Assembly: GCA_022616075.1 (NCBI GenBank)
Contig: JAKEFK010000116.1
Location: 1-33,223 of the forward strand
Source: a bacterium
GTDB taxonomy: Bacteria > Acidobacteriota > HRBIN11 > JAKEFK01
Length of the DNA stretch: 33,223 nucleotides
Direction of reading: 5' to 3'
Numbering within the stretch: the first letter of the stretch is position 1; every line of letters begins with the position of its first letter. This document shows positions 6,961-14,796 of this stretch, in pieces. The position numbers and the translations under genes are program-made. Below the pieces are notes generated by a model that saw only the letters and a program-made list of their open reading frames with translations, did no database searches and had not been told where the DNA came from.

Positions 6961-6966
6961 ATTATA
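6961..6966 (-). promoter_or_regulatory. -10 box of a leaderless esterase transcript
   Basis: On the minus strand a perfect TATAAT ends seven bases before the esterase ATG. No convincing -35 or ribosome binding site is present. Transcription would begin at or next to the start codon. Confidence 0.5.
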
Positions 6967-6967
6967 G

Positions 6968-7744
6968 TTAAGTGATGTTGTGATTCAGCGGGCCTCTACC
7001 CCTGCCGATCTTGAATGGATGGGCCATCGCGCGCGCGATGTAATCTTTCGCTGCTGGAATTGCTGTGGATAGCTCCATATTCCTCGCCAGATGCACCGCC
7101 AGAATGGAAGAAAATGTGCAGCCCAGCCCTCGAGATTGAGCCATTACCTTGGGCGCAACAAAAATTTCGTGCCGCGTGCCGTCGTACCAGACATCCACGG
7201 CCTCATTCTCCAGGTGACCACCGGTGATCACCACATTTTTCGCTCCATATCTATGCAGGCGGATAGAAGCCTCTTTCATAGAAACCACATCCTTCACTTC
7301 CATCTCTGCAAATACTGACGCCTCATCGAGATTGGGAGTGATGATATCGGAGGCCGGAAATAATTTTTCTTTGTATGCGGTTACAATCGCAGGGTTCGCG
7401 AAGTCAAAACCAGTGGTTGATCGCAGAACTGGGTCTACTACTATATTCGTCAATTGAAATCTTTTACACAGCGAAACCACAAGCTCTAAAATCGTTGACT
7501 CCGTCAACAATCCGATCTTGACCGCATGAATTTCGATATCGGAAAGAATCGATTCAAATTGTGCCTGGATCAAATCGGTTGAAACCGGGTAAACACGAGA
7601 AACCCGTTGAGTATTCTGGGCCGTGATTGCGGTGATCACTGCCACACCGTAAACGCCCCACGCCTGGAACGTTTTCAGATCGGCTGCTACTCCGGCACAT
7701 CCACTCGGATCAAACCCAGCTATCGTTAAAATGTTTTTATCCAC
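6968..7744 (-). CDS. thiD: Hydroxymethylpyrimidine/phosphomethylpyrimidine kinase
   Basis: A 258-residue ribokinase-fold enzyme that phosphorylates HMP and HMP-phosphate to supply the pyrimidine half of thiamine. LTIAGFDPSGCAGVAADLKTF is the N-terminal substrate-binding signature (residues 6-26), with AVITAITAQNT, HAVKIGLL, VVDPVLRSTTG and ITPNLDEA following. The C-terminal anion-hole motif is RGLGCTFSSILA, in which the usual HGTGC reads RGLGC. The start codon is GTG at 7744. It is separated from thiS/thiG by about 7 kb and is not in an operon with them. A palindromic repeat fills the gap on its upstream side. Confidence 0.92.
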   Translation of the reverse strand: MDKNILTIAGFDPSGCAGVAADLKTFQAWGVYGVAVITAITAQNTQRVSRVYPVSTDLIQAQFESILSDIEIHAVKIGLLTESTILELVVSLCKRFQLTNIVVDPVLRSTTGFDFANPAIVTAYKEKLFPASDIITPNLDEASVFAEMEVKDVVSMKEASIRLHRYGAKNVVITGGHLENEAVDVWYDGTRHEIFVAPKVMAQSRGLGCTFSSILAVHLARNMELSTAIPAAKDYIARAMAHPFKIGRGRGPLNHNIT

Positions 7745-7763
7745 TTGCGGCTTTCATTACCAG

Positions 7764-7817
7764 GTAGGGGCAGGCCTTGTGCCTGCCCTTCCGGGCGACC
7801 ACAAGGGTCGCCCCTAC
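7764..7817. repeat. Dispersed palindromic repeat, GTAGGGGC family, copy 1
   Basis: Terminal GTAGGGGC/GCCCCTAC enclose two hairpins: GGGCAGGC/GCCTGCCC with a CTTGT loop and GGGCGACC/GGTCGCCC with an ACAAG loop. It directly abuts the TAA of the namZ gene (7820-7818). A second, inverted copy with the hairpins in the opposite order is at 27129-27184. Confidence 0.85.
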
Positions 7818-8981
7818 TTAATACAGCAGGTATTTTTCGCGGACTTTCAAAAACGCTGCCAGTCCGTTCTGCCATTTCCGTTCAATGTCATTCGGCGCAA
7901 CGCCGTTTTCCAGATCTTCGCGGATCCAGGAGTTGCCCCATAGAATATCGATGGGCAAACGGTCCATCACGAACTCATAGGGTGGATCTTTCCAGCGGAA
8001 CTCTTTTGCATAGTCGCGAAGCAAAACGAATAGAATGCACAGGGCTGTCTTCACAGGCTGAAACAAACGGCGATCGGTCACATGCATCTGAGCGCCACCA
8101 CACAATTGATTGTGAAACTTGTTAAAAGTTGGGCGGAAATAAAGCCGACGGAAAACCACTCCTTTTAACTCGAACCGTTCGAGTGACCGGCAGAATTTTT
8201 CAGGATCAATCCAGGGAGCTCCAAAAATTTCAAAAGGACGTGTAGTCCCCCGCCCTTCGGAGACATTCGTGGCTTCGAAAAGGCACATGCCAGGATAAAC
8301 AACTGCAGTATCAGCCGTCGGCATATTCGGGGAAGGCAGAACCCACGGCAGTCCGGTTTCTTCAAAAAAAGAATTCCTGTTCCAGCCCTCCATCTCAATC
8401 ACTTCCAGCCGGCAATTGAGCTGAAACTCTTGATGAAAATAAAACGCGAGCTCACCCAACGTCATCCCGTGACGTACCGGAATCGGAAATCTACCAACAA
8501 AAGATTCATAACCGGGTTCCAGAACGGGGCCTTCCACATCGACACCATTGATCGGATTCGGGCGATCCAGAACCACGACCTCCTTTTGATGTTCCATGCA
8601 TGCTTCCATCACATAGGAAAGCGTGTAAATAAAAGTGTAGTAACGAGCCCCAACATCCTGCATATCAAAAACAACCAGATCGATCTCACGCATCATTTCA
8701 GGCGTGGGCTTTAGATTCTGTCCGTACAGACTATAAACAGGCAAACCGGATTTCGGATCCGGAAAAGCTTCGCAAAATTCCTGGTCCTGCATCTCGCCAC
8801 GCAATCCATGTTCAGGTCCCCAGAGCGCTTTCACTTCCCAGCTTTTCTCCGACAAAAACCGATCCACAATAAACTGATAGGAAGAATTCACGGAAGAGGG
8901 ATTGGCCAGCAGAGCGATTCGTCTACCGGATGGCAAAGCTTTTTTGTGACTCAAAAGCACGTCGAGACCGGTTTTCACCAT
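7818..8981 (-). CDS. namZ: DUF1343/NamZ-type exo-beta-N-acetylmuramidase
   Basis: A 387-residue protein from ATG 8981, giving MVKTGLDVLL, the usual family opening; RRIALLANPSSVNSSY, ALWGPEHGLRGEMQDQ, PVYSLYGQNLKPT, VVFDMQDVGARYYTFIYTL, VLDRPNPINGVDVEGP and SEGRGTTRPFEIFGAPW are the hallmark DUF1343 blocks. Characterised members remove MurNAc from the non-reducing end of peptidoglycan fragments, for wall recycling or scavenging. An in-frame ATG at 9089 would add 36 residues, but these come from a palindromic repeat (9039-9144) and are not family-like. No signal peptide is evident with this start, so a cytoplasmic recycling role is more likely than a secreted one. It is divergent from pgi. Confidence 0.85.
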   Translation of the reverse strand: MVKTGLDVLLSHKKALPSGRRIALLANPSSVNSSYQFIVDRFLSEKSWEVKALWGPEHGLRGEMQDQEFCEAFPDPKSGLPVYSLYGQNLKPTPEMMREIDLVVFDMQDVGARYYTFIYTLSYVMEACMEHQKEVVVLDRPNPINGVDVEGPVLEPGYESFVGRFPIPVRHGMTLGELAFYFHQEFQLNCRLEVIEMEGWNRNSFFEETGLPWVLPSPNMPTADTAVVYPGMCLFEATNVSEGRGTTRPFEIFGAPWIDPEKFCRSLERFELKGVVFRRLYFRPTFNKFHNQLCGGAQMHVTDRRLFQPVKTALCILFVLLRDYAKEFRWKDPPYEFVMDRLPIDILWGNSWIREDLENGVAPNDIERKWQNGLAAFLKVREKYLLY

Positions 8982-9038
8982 GGTTGGATTGCACCCAATT
9001 CTAGCATATCTTAGATTTTGAACTTGAGTTGTAGCCGG

Positions 9039-9144
9039 GTAGTTGAAGAGCATTTGCCACGCCTTTGCATCTGTTGTTGTAATTGCCAAGTTCAGAGTTC
9101 ATGCAATGGCCATCCGGCATTTGCCGCAAATGCTCTGCCACTAC
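9039..9144. repeat. Inverted repeat with AGAGCATTTGC arms
   Basis: Arms 9039-9057 and 9126-9144 pair at 16 of 19 positions (GTAGT, three mismatches, AGAGCATTTGC). A smaller hairpin GCATTTGC/GCAAATGC lies inside the right arm. The GTAG ends and CATTTGC core resemble the repeat at 16145-16226. It fills the namZ-pgi intergenic region. Confidence 0.65.
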
Positions 9145-9163
9145 GATTTAAAGGAGAAGATTG

Positions 9164-10519
9164 ATGAATGTACATATGGATTACAGTCACTGCATGGCCT
9201 CCAATATCGGACCAAAGAATGGAGTGCCGGATGAATTGTTGAATCTTCAGACGACAAATCTGCAGCAAGCGCTCTCCGCTCTCAATCAAAGAAGAACAAG
9301 CGGGGAACTCGGTTTCTTCGATCTTTTTCAGACTACGAATACTGTAGAAATAGACGAGTATGTGAAAGAAACGCTTTTTCGTTTTGAAGACATCGTCGTG
9401 ATCGGGATCGGGGGCTCCTCATTGGGAAACCGAACCTTGCATCAAGCTTTGAATCATCCTTTGATTCAAAAGGAAAAACATTTCGCGCGAGTTCATATTT
9501 GCGACAACATCGATCCCGACGCGCTTCACGCAATTCTGCAGGAAGTGAAATCGCTGCCAACGACGCAGTTTCAGGTTGTGACAAAATCAGGCAGCACCGC
9601 GGAAACTCTCGCGAATTTCATGATCTGTTATCAGATTCTGAAAAATGCAAAGTTGAAACCATCCTCGCATATCATAGCCATCACCGATCCGCAATCGGGA
9701 GATCTATTCAAGCTGGCGAAACAAGAGGGGTTCAAAACATTTCCCGTTCCGCCGAACGTGGGAGGAAGATTCTCGGTTTTGACCGCGGTCGGGTTGTTAT
9801 CAGCCGCTTACAGCGGGATTCGGATTGAATCCGTTCTGGAAGGCGCCAGGGAAATGTCCGTTATGTGCCAGGAACCGGATTTGCAGAAAAATCCGGCGGC
9901 GCTGATCGCCTTTTTGTTGACGTATCTTTGCGATGCGCGCGCAAAGTCTAATGTAATCTTCATGCCTTATTCATACCGCCTCAAATCGTTTGCGCAATGG
10001 TTTTGCCAGCTCTGGGCTGAGAGTCTCGGCAAACAGGGCAAAGGACAAACTCCCATAGCGACTGAAGGAGCAGCCGATCAGCATTCACAAATCCAGTTAT
10101 ATATGGAGGGCCCCGAAGATAAGGTCATTCAGTTTTTAACTGTTCGTGAACCGATAAAGGATTTTGTGCTGAACACGGATCTTTCCGTGGACTCGATTAA
10201 TTATCTAAAAGGAAAGTCGTTACAGCAGTTATTTCTTGCAGAACATGCCGCAACGGCGACGGCTCTGGCGCGGTCCGGGCGACCGAATTTTACGATTGAA
10301 ATCGACCGCATTACTGAGCAAAACATAGGCGCTCTGTTCTACTTGTTCGAATTTGCAACAGCAATGGCCGGTGAATTCTGGAAGATCAATGCCTTTGACC
10401 AGCCGGGAGTCGAAGAAGGAAAACGCCTGACCTACGCAATGATGGGACGCGCCGGATATGAATCGAAAAAAGCGGAACTCGATGCCTGGCAGAAAAATCT
10501 GAAACGCTATCGTATTTAA
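9164..10519 (+). CDS. pgi: Glucose-6-phosphate isomerase
   Basis: A 451-residue SIS-fold enzyme interconverting glucose-6-phosphate and fructose-6-phosphate in glycolysis. VVIGIGGSSLGNRTL (about 79-93) binds phosphate, QVVTKSGSTAETLANF is the second SIS signature, and PVPPNVGGRFSVLTAVGL and EGAADQHSQIQLYMEGP supply active-site residues; the conserved catalytic Glu and His lie in the last two blocks. The length is that of the short bacterial form (about 450, compared with 550 in E. coli). ATG 9164 is preferred over the TTG one codon upstream because AAGGAGAAG ends seven bases before it. It is followed two bases after its stop by a palindromic repeat and then selB. Confidence 0.93.
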   Translation: MNVHMDYSHCMASNIGPKNGVPDELLNLQTTNLQQALSALNQRRTSGELGFFDLFQTTNTVEIDEYVKETLFRFEDIVVIGIGGSSLGNRTLHQALNHPLIQKEKHFARVHICDNIDPDALHAILQEVKSLPTTQFQVVTKSGSTAETLANFMICYQILKNAKLKPSSHIIAITDPQSGDLFKLAKQEGFKTFPVPPNVGGRFSVLTAVGLLSAAYSGIRIESVLEGAREMSVMCQEPDLQKNPAALIAFLLTYLCDARAKSNVIFMPYSYRLKSFAQWFCQLWAESLGKQGKGQTPIATEGAADQHSQIQLYMEGPEDKVIQFLTVREPIKDFVLNTDLSVDSINYLKGKSLQQLFLAEHAATATALARSGRPNFTIEIDRITEQNIGALFYLFEFATAMAGEFWKINAFDQPGVEEGKRLTYAMMGRAGYESKKAELDAWQKNLKRYRI

Positions 10520-10520
10520 A

Positions 10521-10574
10521 AGTAGCACAGGCGTCCCGCCTGTCGAGCTTCACAGGCGAGACGCCTGTGCTACT
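10521..10574. repeat. Dispersed palindromic repeat, AGTAGCACAGGCGTC family
   Basis: A perfect 15-base terminal inverted repeat (10521-10535 with 10560-10574) encloses an inner CGCCTGT/ACAGGCG hairpin. It starts right after the pgi stop codon and ends only eight bases before the selB ATG. Elements with this wording are scattered through many bacterial genomes. It could dampen read-through between pgi and selB. Confidence 0.85.
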
Positions 10575-10582
10575 CCTAGAAT

Positions 10583-12469
10583 ATGAAGTCGATCATCATT
10601 GGAACGGCGGGACATATCGATCACGGCAAGACTGCGCTCGTGAAGTCGCTCACCGGGGTTGATACAGATCGCCTCCCTGAAGAAAAAGCCCGTGGAATCA
10701 CGATCGATCTCGGTTTTGCTCACACACAATGGGAAGGGATCGACATCAGTTTTATCGATGTTCCCGGTCACGAGCGTTTTATCAAAAACATGCTGGCCGG
10801 GATCGGTGGAATTCATTTGTTGATGCTTGTTATCGCCGCGGATGAGTCGGTGATGCCTCAAACTCGCGAGCATTTCGAAATTTGCCGGCTTCTTCACATA
10901 CCCGATGGGGTGATTGTTATCACAAAAAAAGATCTGGCAGACAACGACTCGCTGGAGATTGTGAAGGAAGAGATTCAAAGTCTGGTTCAAGGAAGTCCTT
11001 TCTCCAATGCTGAGGTTTTTGCGGTAAGCTCAAAGACTGGGGAAGGACTCGATACCCTGAAAGCGGGGTTGATTCGCAAAATCAAAGAAGTGCGAACGCA
11101 TCCGGGAAAAGGGGTTTTTCGGTTGCCCGTGGATCGCGTATTTGTACTGAAAGGTCATGGGACAATCGTTACCGGCACTTTAATTTCCGGAAAAATCAGG
11201 AAAGAAAGCGGTGCCGAACTGATGCCCTCTCGAAAAAGAGTAAAGGTCCGTTCGATCCACGCCCATGATAAGAATGTCGAAGAAGCTTTCAGTGGTCAGA
11301 GGACGGCCCTGAACTTGCAGGGAATCGAAAAAGAAGAGATCCAGCGCGGCGATGTGCTGACAGAAGCGGACCTCTTTGTTCCCACAAGCCTGCTGGATGC
11401 CAAGATATCCCTTCTACCGAATTCGAACCCGATCCGGCACAATACGCTGATACGATTTCATCATCTTACAACCGACATTTTGGCCCGAATCACGCTTCTT
11501 GGCACAGAAGTTTTGCAACCGGCAGAAAGTGGATACGTGCAACTGCGCCTGCAAAACTCCATTCATGCTCTTTCCGGGGACCGTTTTATTCTCAGAAGAC
11601 ATTCTCCCCTTACCACCATTGGAGGCGGTGTGATTCTCGATCATCTCCCTATGCGAAGGGTATCGGCCGGGGACGCATCGGCCATCGAACGGCTGAGAAT
11701 CCTGGAAAAAGGGAATCCGGAAGACCGACTTGCCATTGCTGTTCAGATGAAATCCATGTCCGGAGCGGACGAACGCTACTTAAAAGCAAAAATGGGGATG
11801 CCACCACAGGAATTTGCGCAATTGCACGAGGAATCGGTGGTCCTTCTGCGGAAAAATCCATACCTGGCGATCAACAGAAAATTTGAACTCGATCTCACGC
11901 GAAAAATGACCGACACAGTAAAATCCTTCCACGAAAAAAATCCACTGCAGTTTGGTATTCCAAAAGAAGAGCTTCGTTCCAGGTTCCTAAAAACCGTTCC
12001 TGCGGAGGTCTTTGCGGCAATTCTCGACCGCGCGATCGATCAAAAACTGTTTCAAATTCAAAAAGATTTGATCGCTATGTTCGGCCGGAAAGTTGCACTC
12101 GATCAACAACAGGAATCGCTGGCCTCGCGCATCGAAGAATACTTGCAGCGTTTCGGTCTGGGAACACCGGGGCTCGATGAACTTGCGAAAGAATTGAAAG
12201 AGCCGATCGAAAAAACCAGAAGCTTGCTTTATTTGCTGGTTCGAGAGCAAAAAGCGGTCAAAATAGCCGATGATTATTTCCTGCACAAACTTGCGTGGGA
12301 AGATCTCAAACAGAAGATCCGCAATCTGAAAACGACTCAAAAAACATTTTCTGTTCCTGACTTTAAAGCCCTTTTTGGAATCACCAGGAAATTTGCAATC
12401 CCCCTGCTGGAAAACCTGGACCGGGAGGGAATTACCCGCCGGGCGGGAAACGAGCGTATAATATTGTAG
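10583..12469 (+). CDS. selB: Selenocysteine-specific elongation factor SelB
   Basis: A 628-residue translational GTPase that delivers Sec-tRNA to UGA codons marked by a SECIS hairpin. G1 is [13 protein letters not shown] (7-19), the switch region is [16 protein letters not shown]3 is DVPGHERF and G4 is TKKDLAD, with the Thr in place of Asn seen in SelB. Domains II and III follow ([20 protein letters not shown]; then [20 protein letters not shown]). The C-terminal 250 residues are winged-helix repeats that bind SECIS. Family proteins start with this same [16 protein letters not shown], so ATG 10583 is firm even though it has no ribosome binding site. tatA starts on the next base after its stop. 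No selA, selC or selD is in the window, so the rest of the pathway lies elsewhere. Confidence 0.95.
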   Translation: MKSIIIGTAGHIDHGKTALVKSLTGVDTDRLPEEKARGITIDLGFAHTQWEGIDISFIDVPGHERFIKNMLAGIGGIHLLMLVIAADESVMPQTREHFEICRLLHIPDGVIVITKKDLADNDSLEIVKEEIQSLVQGSPFSNAEVFAVSSKTGEGLDTLKAGLIRKIKEVRTHPGKGVFRLPVDRVFVLKGHGTIVTGTLISGKIRKESGAELMPSRKRVKVRSIHAHDKNVEEAFSGQRTALNLQGIEKEEIQRGDVLTEADLFVPTSLLDAKISLLPNSNPIRHNTLIRFHHLTTDILARITLLGTEVLQPAESGYVQLRLQNSIHALSGDRFILRRHSPLTTIGGGVILDHLPMRRVSAGDASAIERLRILEKGNPEDRLAIAVQMKSMSGADERYLKAKMGMPPQEFAQLHEESVVLLRKNPYLAINRKFELDLTRKMTDTVKSFHEKNPLQFGIPKEELRSRFLKTVPAEVFAAILDRAIDQKLFQIQKDLIAMFGRKVALDQQQESLASRIEEYLQRFGLGTPGLDELAKELKEPIEKTRSLLYLLVREQKAVKIADDYFLHKLAWEDLKQKIRNLKTTQKTFSVPDFKALFGITRKFAIPLLENLDREGITRRAGNERIIL

Positions 12470-12676
12470 ATGCAATTCTTAGCGTTCCTCGGACCCATCG
12501 GAGTTCCAGAACTACTTCTGATCCTTCTGGTGCTCCTGCTTGTATTCGGCGCGGCGCGACTGCCGGAAATAGGCAGAAGTCTCGGTGCTGCAATTACCAA
12601 CTTCAAATCATCAATTAAAGAAGGAAGCAAAAAAGACAAGGATCTGGGCAACAGCGCCGAAGAAAGAGAAAAATAA
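12470..12676 (+). CDS. tatA: TatA/E-type twin-arginine translocase subunit
   Basis: A 68-residue protein with the TatA plan: a short N-terminus ending in GVPELLLILLVLLLVFGAARLPE, that is one membrane helix (about residues 14-27), the FG hinge, and an amphipathic helix RLPEIGRSLGAAITNFKSSI, then a charged tail. TatA oligomers form the passage for folded Tat substrates with TatC. The ATG follows the selB stop codon TAG directly, so the two are almost certainly translated from one message. No tatC or tatB is adjacent. It is convergent with the SPL-family gene. Confidence 0.92.
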   Translation: MQFLAFLGPIGVPELLLILLVLLLVFGAARLPEIGRSLGAAITNFKSSIKEGSKKDKDLGNSAEEREK

Positions 12677-12684
12677 ATTACCAG

Positions 12685-12820
12685 ATTTCAAATCCGAAAT
12701 CACAAATAATATTCAAATCTCAAAGCTCAATTTTCAAACGGGCCCTCGCAAGCAAGTTTGAGCATTTGAGAATTTGTGATTGGGATTTATTTGTTTTTTG
12801 AGATTTGTGATTTGGAGATT
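12685..12820. repeat. A/T-rich inverted repeat of AATCACAAAT wording
   Basis: AATCACAAAT at 12699-12708 pairs with ATTTGTGATT at 12772-12781, and AAATCTCAAAG/TTTGAGAATTTG-like words recur up to 12820. It fills the gap between the convergent tatA and SPL-family genes and runs into the end of the latter. Confidence 0.6.
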
Positions 12821-13788
12821 ATTCCCATATCCGGTTCCATCGACCAGAAGATGGGGATCTCTTTCCATTTTGCCAGCCACATGCTGAAAGCTTCGTACAT
12901 CTCTTTTCGAATCGCGCGAAAGTAATGGTATTTGCCGTCTTCACCGGGAAAAAACTCGCCGGCGAGAACCGGATGGTACGGAAACCTTCTACGAATGACG
13001 GCCCCCAGATCTCGCATGTAACGGAACAACCCGATGGATAGAAATGCGAGTCGATTCTTCGGAAACTGCTCCAGGCTGTTGAACAGTTTCGCATAGGATT
13101 CTTTCCAACCATCGAAATAGAAAACGGGATCCAGATGAAACGCAATTTGATAGCCCAGCCGAACAGCCTCTGATGCTGCATTCAAGCGTTCTTCGAGCAG
13201 GGAAGTGCCATATTCATGCGTCTGCACAATTTCCGGCGGGTTCAAGGACCAGGAAACCACAATGCGGTCGCGGACTATTTCAGGATCTGCAAGACCGGTG
13301 AGGTCGGTGGCTTTGCTTCGCAATTCCAGCACCGAACCAGCCGGAATGTGCCTGCTGATTTTTCTCAGGAATGGAAATTGACTTTCCGCAAGCAAGCTGT
13401 CTGATAAAAGCCCGGTCGAAATCCAGGATCGTTGAGAATCGAGATTGGAAAGCTCAATCAGTAAAGATTCAATACCGAGAAAAAGAACCAGCGCACCGTG
13501 ATTCAAATAACTCTGAAGATAGCAATAAACACAATCAAACAAACATCCTTCAGCAAGGTCCAGACTCAAAAACCGGTAAGCAGCATGGTCATAACAATGA
13601 AACGGCTTCAGCCAGGCCCCCCGTTTGCGTGCAAAGATCAGAGATTTTTTTTCTTGAACCATGTTTTGTTTTCGAAACGACTGATAATCCTGTATCCACT
13701 GCAGGTAGGGATACCTGGCCGCGACTTCTGCGTACTCCGGCAGTCCCCGAATAGACTCTTCCGCATAAAAGGATTCGTACTTCCGCAT
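12787..13788 (-). CDS. SPL-family (spore photoproduct lyase-like) radical SAM protein
   Basis: A 333-residue protein. The iron-sulfur motif is GCLFDCVYCYLQSYLN with cysteines at 82, 86 and 89; in this family it is followed, as here, by a Tyr-rich stretch. Other family blocks are STGLLSDSLLAES, LELRSKATDL, VVSWSLNPPEIVQTHEYGT, LGYQIAFHLDPVFYFDGW and GEFFPGEDGKYHYFRAIR. True SplB repairs the thymine spore photoproduct, but wider members occur in bacteria that do not sporulate and have unknown substrates; the rest of this window gives no sign of sporulation. The last ten or so residues (ISKSQISKNK) are encoded by a palindromic repeat. A CATAAT box lies eight bases before the ATG. Confidence 0.82.
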   Translation of the reverse strand: MRKYESFYAEESIRGLPEYAEVAARYPYLQWIQDYQSFRKQNMVQEKKSLIFARKRGAWLKPFHCYDHAAYRFLSLDLAEGCLFDCVYCYLQSYLNHGALVLFLGIESLLIELSNLDSQRSWISTGLLSDSLLAESQFPFLRKISRHIPAGSVLELRSKATDLTGLADPEIVRDRIVVSWSLNPPEIVQTHEYGTSLLEERLNAASEAVRLGYQIAFHLDPVFYFDGWKESYAKLFNSLEQFPKNRLAFLSIGLFRYMRDLGAVIRRRFPYHPVLAGEFFPGEDGKYHYFRAIRKEMYEAFSMWLAKWKEIPIFWSMEPDMGIISKSQISKNK

Positions 13789-13796
13789 GACCTTTA

Positions 13797-13802
13797 ATTA
13801 TG
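13797..13802 (-). promoter_or_regulatory. Candidate -10 box of the SPL-family gene
   Basis: CATAAT on the minus strand ends eight bases before the ATG. AAAGG also lies close to the ATG, but too near for a good ribosome binding site, so the transcript may be leaderless. Confidence 0.35.
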
Positions 13803-13876
13803 ACGATTTCCGGGTGACGGTACTACCGCCATTGGAAACTTTGAGCTAAAATATCTCTGGCTAAACCTTCCTGAAA

Positions 13877-14563
13877 ATGATCACTGGTCATAACACAGAC
13901 ATCGTTTATAACGGCATCATTTACCACGTTCAGACTGAGGATCGTGGTAAGGGAAACCCGGTCATCGAAACCCTCGTCTACAAAGGGGGCGAAATCCTTG
14001 AAGCATATCGGACCAGCTACGAAGAAGACATACAGGAAGGTTACGATGAGCAAAGGATTATGGCTCTGATCGAGAAACAGCACCGGACGGTTATCTGGGA
14101 AATCAAAGGCGGCAAATATGATAAACAGGCCGCCCTGATGTCGGATCCGCTGGCGGAAGGCATCATCGATACGAAAAAAAGCCTGGATCAGGTGATCCTC
14201 GAATATCTTGCTTCCGAAGAAGAAAAAGAGCGGATGCTTCTCGATCTAAAATCCTCGGGAGACATGACAGAAGGAAGCGCAGTTACTCTTACGATTCAAA
14301 CGAAAAGCAGCACGACGGGTGAACCGGTCAAGAATTCCAAGATTATTGTAAAGATCATCAGCACTGTGAAAAAACCGCTCACGGTTCACGAAGGAAAAAC
14401 AGATAAGAACGGCCTTATTTCTGTCGAGTTTTCGATTCCCGAATTTCCTGACGGAAACGCCGCTTTGCTCGTCCAGGCCTTCTCCGACTCTACAGGGTCG
14501 GACGAGATCAAGCAATTTATCAAAAAGAAAAAAGGTTTTAGCAACACTGGTAAAAAAGGTTAA
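13877..14563 (+). CDS. Unnamed conserved protein with a C-terminal Ig-like/CarDB-like domain
   Basis: A 228-residue protein without signal peptide. Residues 1-75 (TGHNTDIVYNGIIYHVQTED, ETLVYKGGEILEAYRTSYEE) form a beta-rich domain that I recall from acidobacterial genomes without a name. Residues about 85-125 are helical and charged. Residues 130-210 look like an immunoglobulin-type beta sandwich: EGSAVTLTIQTKSSTTGEPV, KIIVKIISTVKKPL, TDKNGLISVEFSIPEF and AALLVQAFSDSTG, as in carboxypeptidase-regulatory or invasin-like repeats. The tail is very lysine rich. It overlaps the likely start of thiS, so it is cotranscribed with thiS-thiG. Whether it has any role in thiamine synthesis is unknown. 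Confidence 0.7.
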   Translation: MITGHNTDIVYNGIIYHVQTEDRGKGNPVIETLVYKGGEILEAYRTSYEEDIQEGYDEQRIMALIEKQHRTVIWEIKGGKYDKQAALMSDPLAEGIIDTKKSLDQVILEYLASEEEKERMLLDLKSSGDMTEGSAVTLTIQTKSSTTGEPVKNSKIIVKIISTVKKPLTVHEGKTDKNGLISVEFSIPEFPDGNAALLVQAFSDSTGSDEIKQFIKKKKGFSNTGKKG

Positions 14564-14759
14564 AGCAACCGTAAATGGCTCCGCAATGGAGCTTCAAGAC
14601 GGGATCACAATTGAAAACTTGCTTTTGCAACTCGAGATCGATGTGCGCCTGGTTGCCGTAGAACAGAATCTGGAGATCGTGCCGAAAGCGGATTATACGA
14701 AACGCGTCGTCGCTGAAGGAGATTCGATCGAGATTGTTCAGTTTGTCGGCGGCGGGTAG
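14547..14759 (+). CDS. thiS: ThiS sulfur-carrier protein, start codon non-standard
   Basis: The frame ending at 14759 reads [35 protein letters not shown], then [14 protein letters not shown], which is ThiS: ubiquitin-like fold with a C-terminal Gly-Gly that is thiocarboxylated to carry sulfur to ThiG. A single extra Gly follows GG, as in many family members. The normal first strand (KVKATVNG) begins before any ATG, GTG or TTG in this frame. The only weak candidate is CTG at 14547, which gives 70 residues, close to the usual 66. ATG at 14586 would cut off the first beta strand. It overlaps the preceding gene by 17 bases and precedes thiG by 37. The identity is firm; the start is not. Confidence 0.75.
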   Translation: MVKKVKATVNGSAMELQDGITIENLLLQLEIDVRLVAVEQNLEIVPKADYTKRVVAEGDSIEIVQFVGGG

Positions 14760-14796
14760 CCTTCGGAATTTCGTACTTATATACTTAATTTGCATT

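Noticed and set aside
9090-9160. Longer N-terminus for the NamZ-like protein (start at 9089)
   Set aside because: The extra 36 residues derive partly from an inverted repeat and the family normally begins at MVKTGLDVLL.
14520-14600. Programmed -1 frameshift joining the 13877 gene to thiS at the A run
   Set aside because: The thiS frame is +1 relative to the upstream gene, so slippage by -1 on the A6G run would not enter it.
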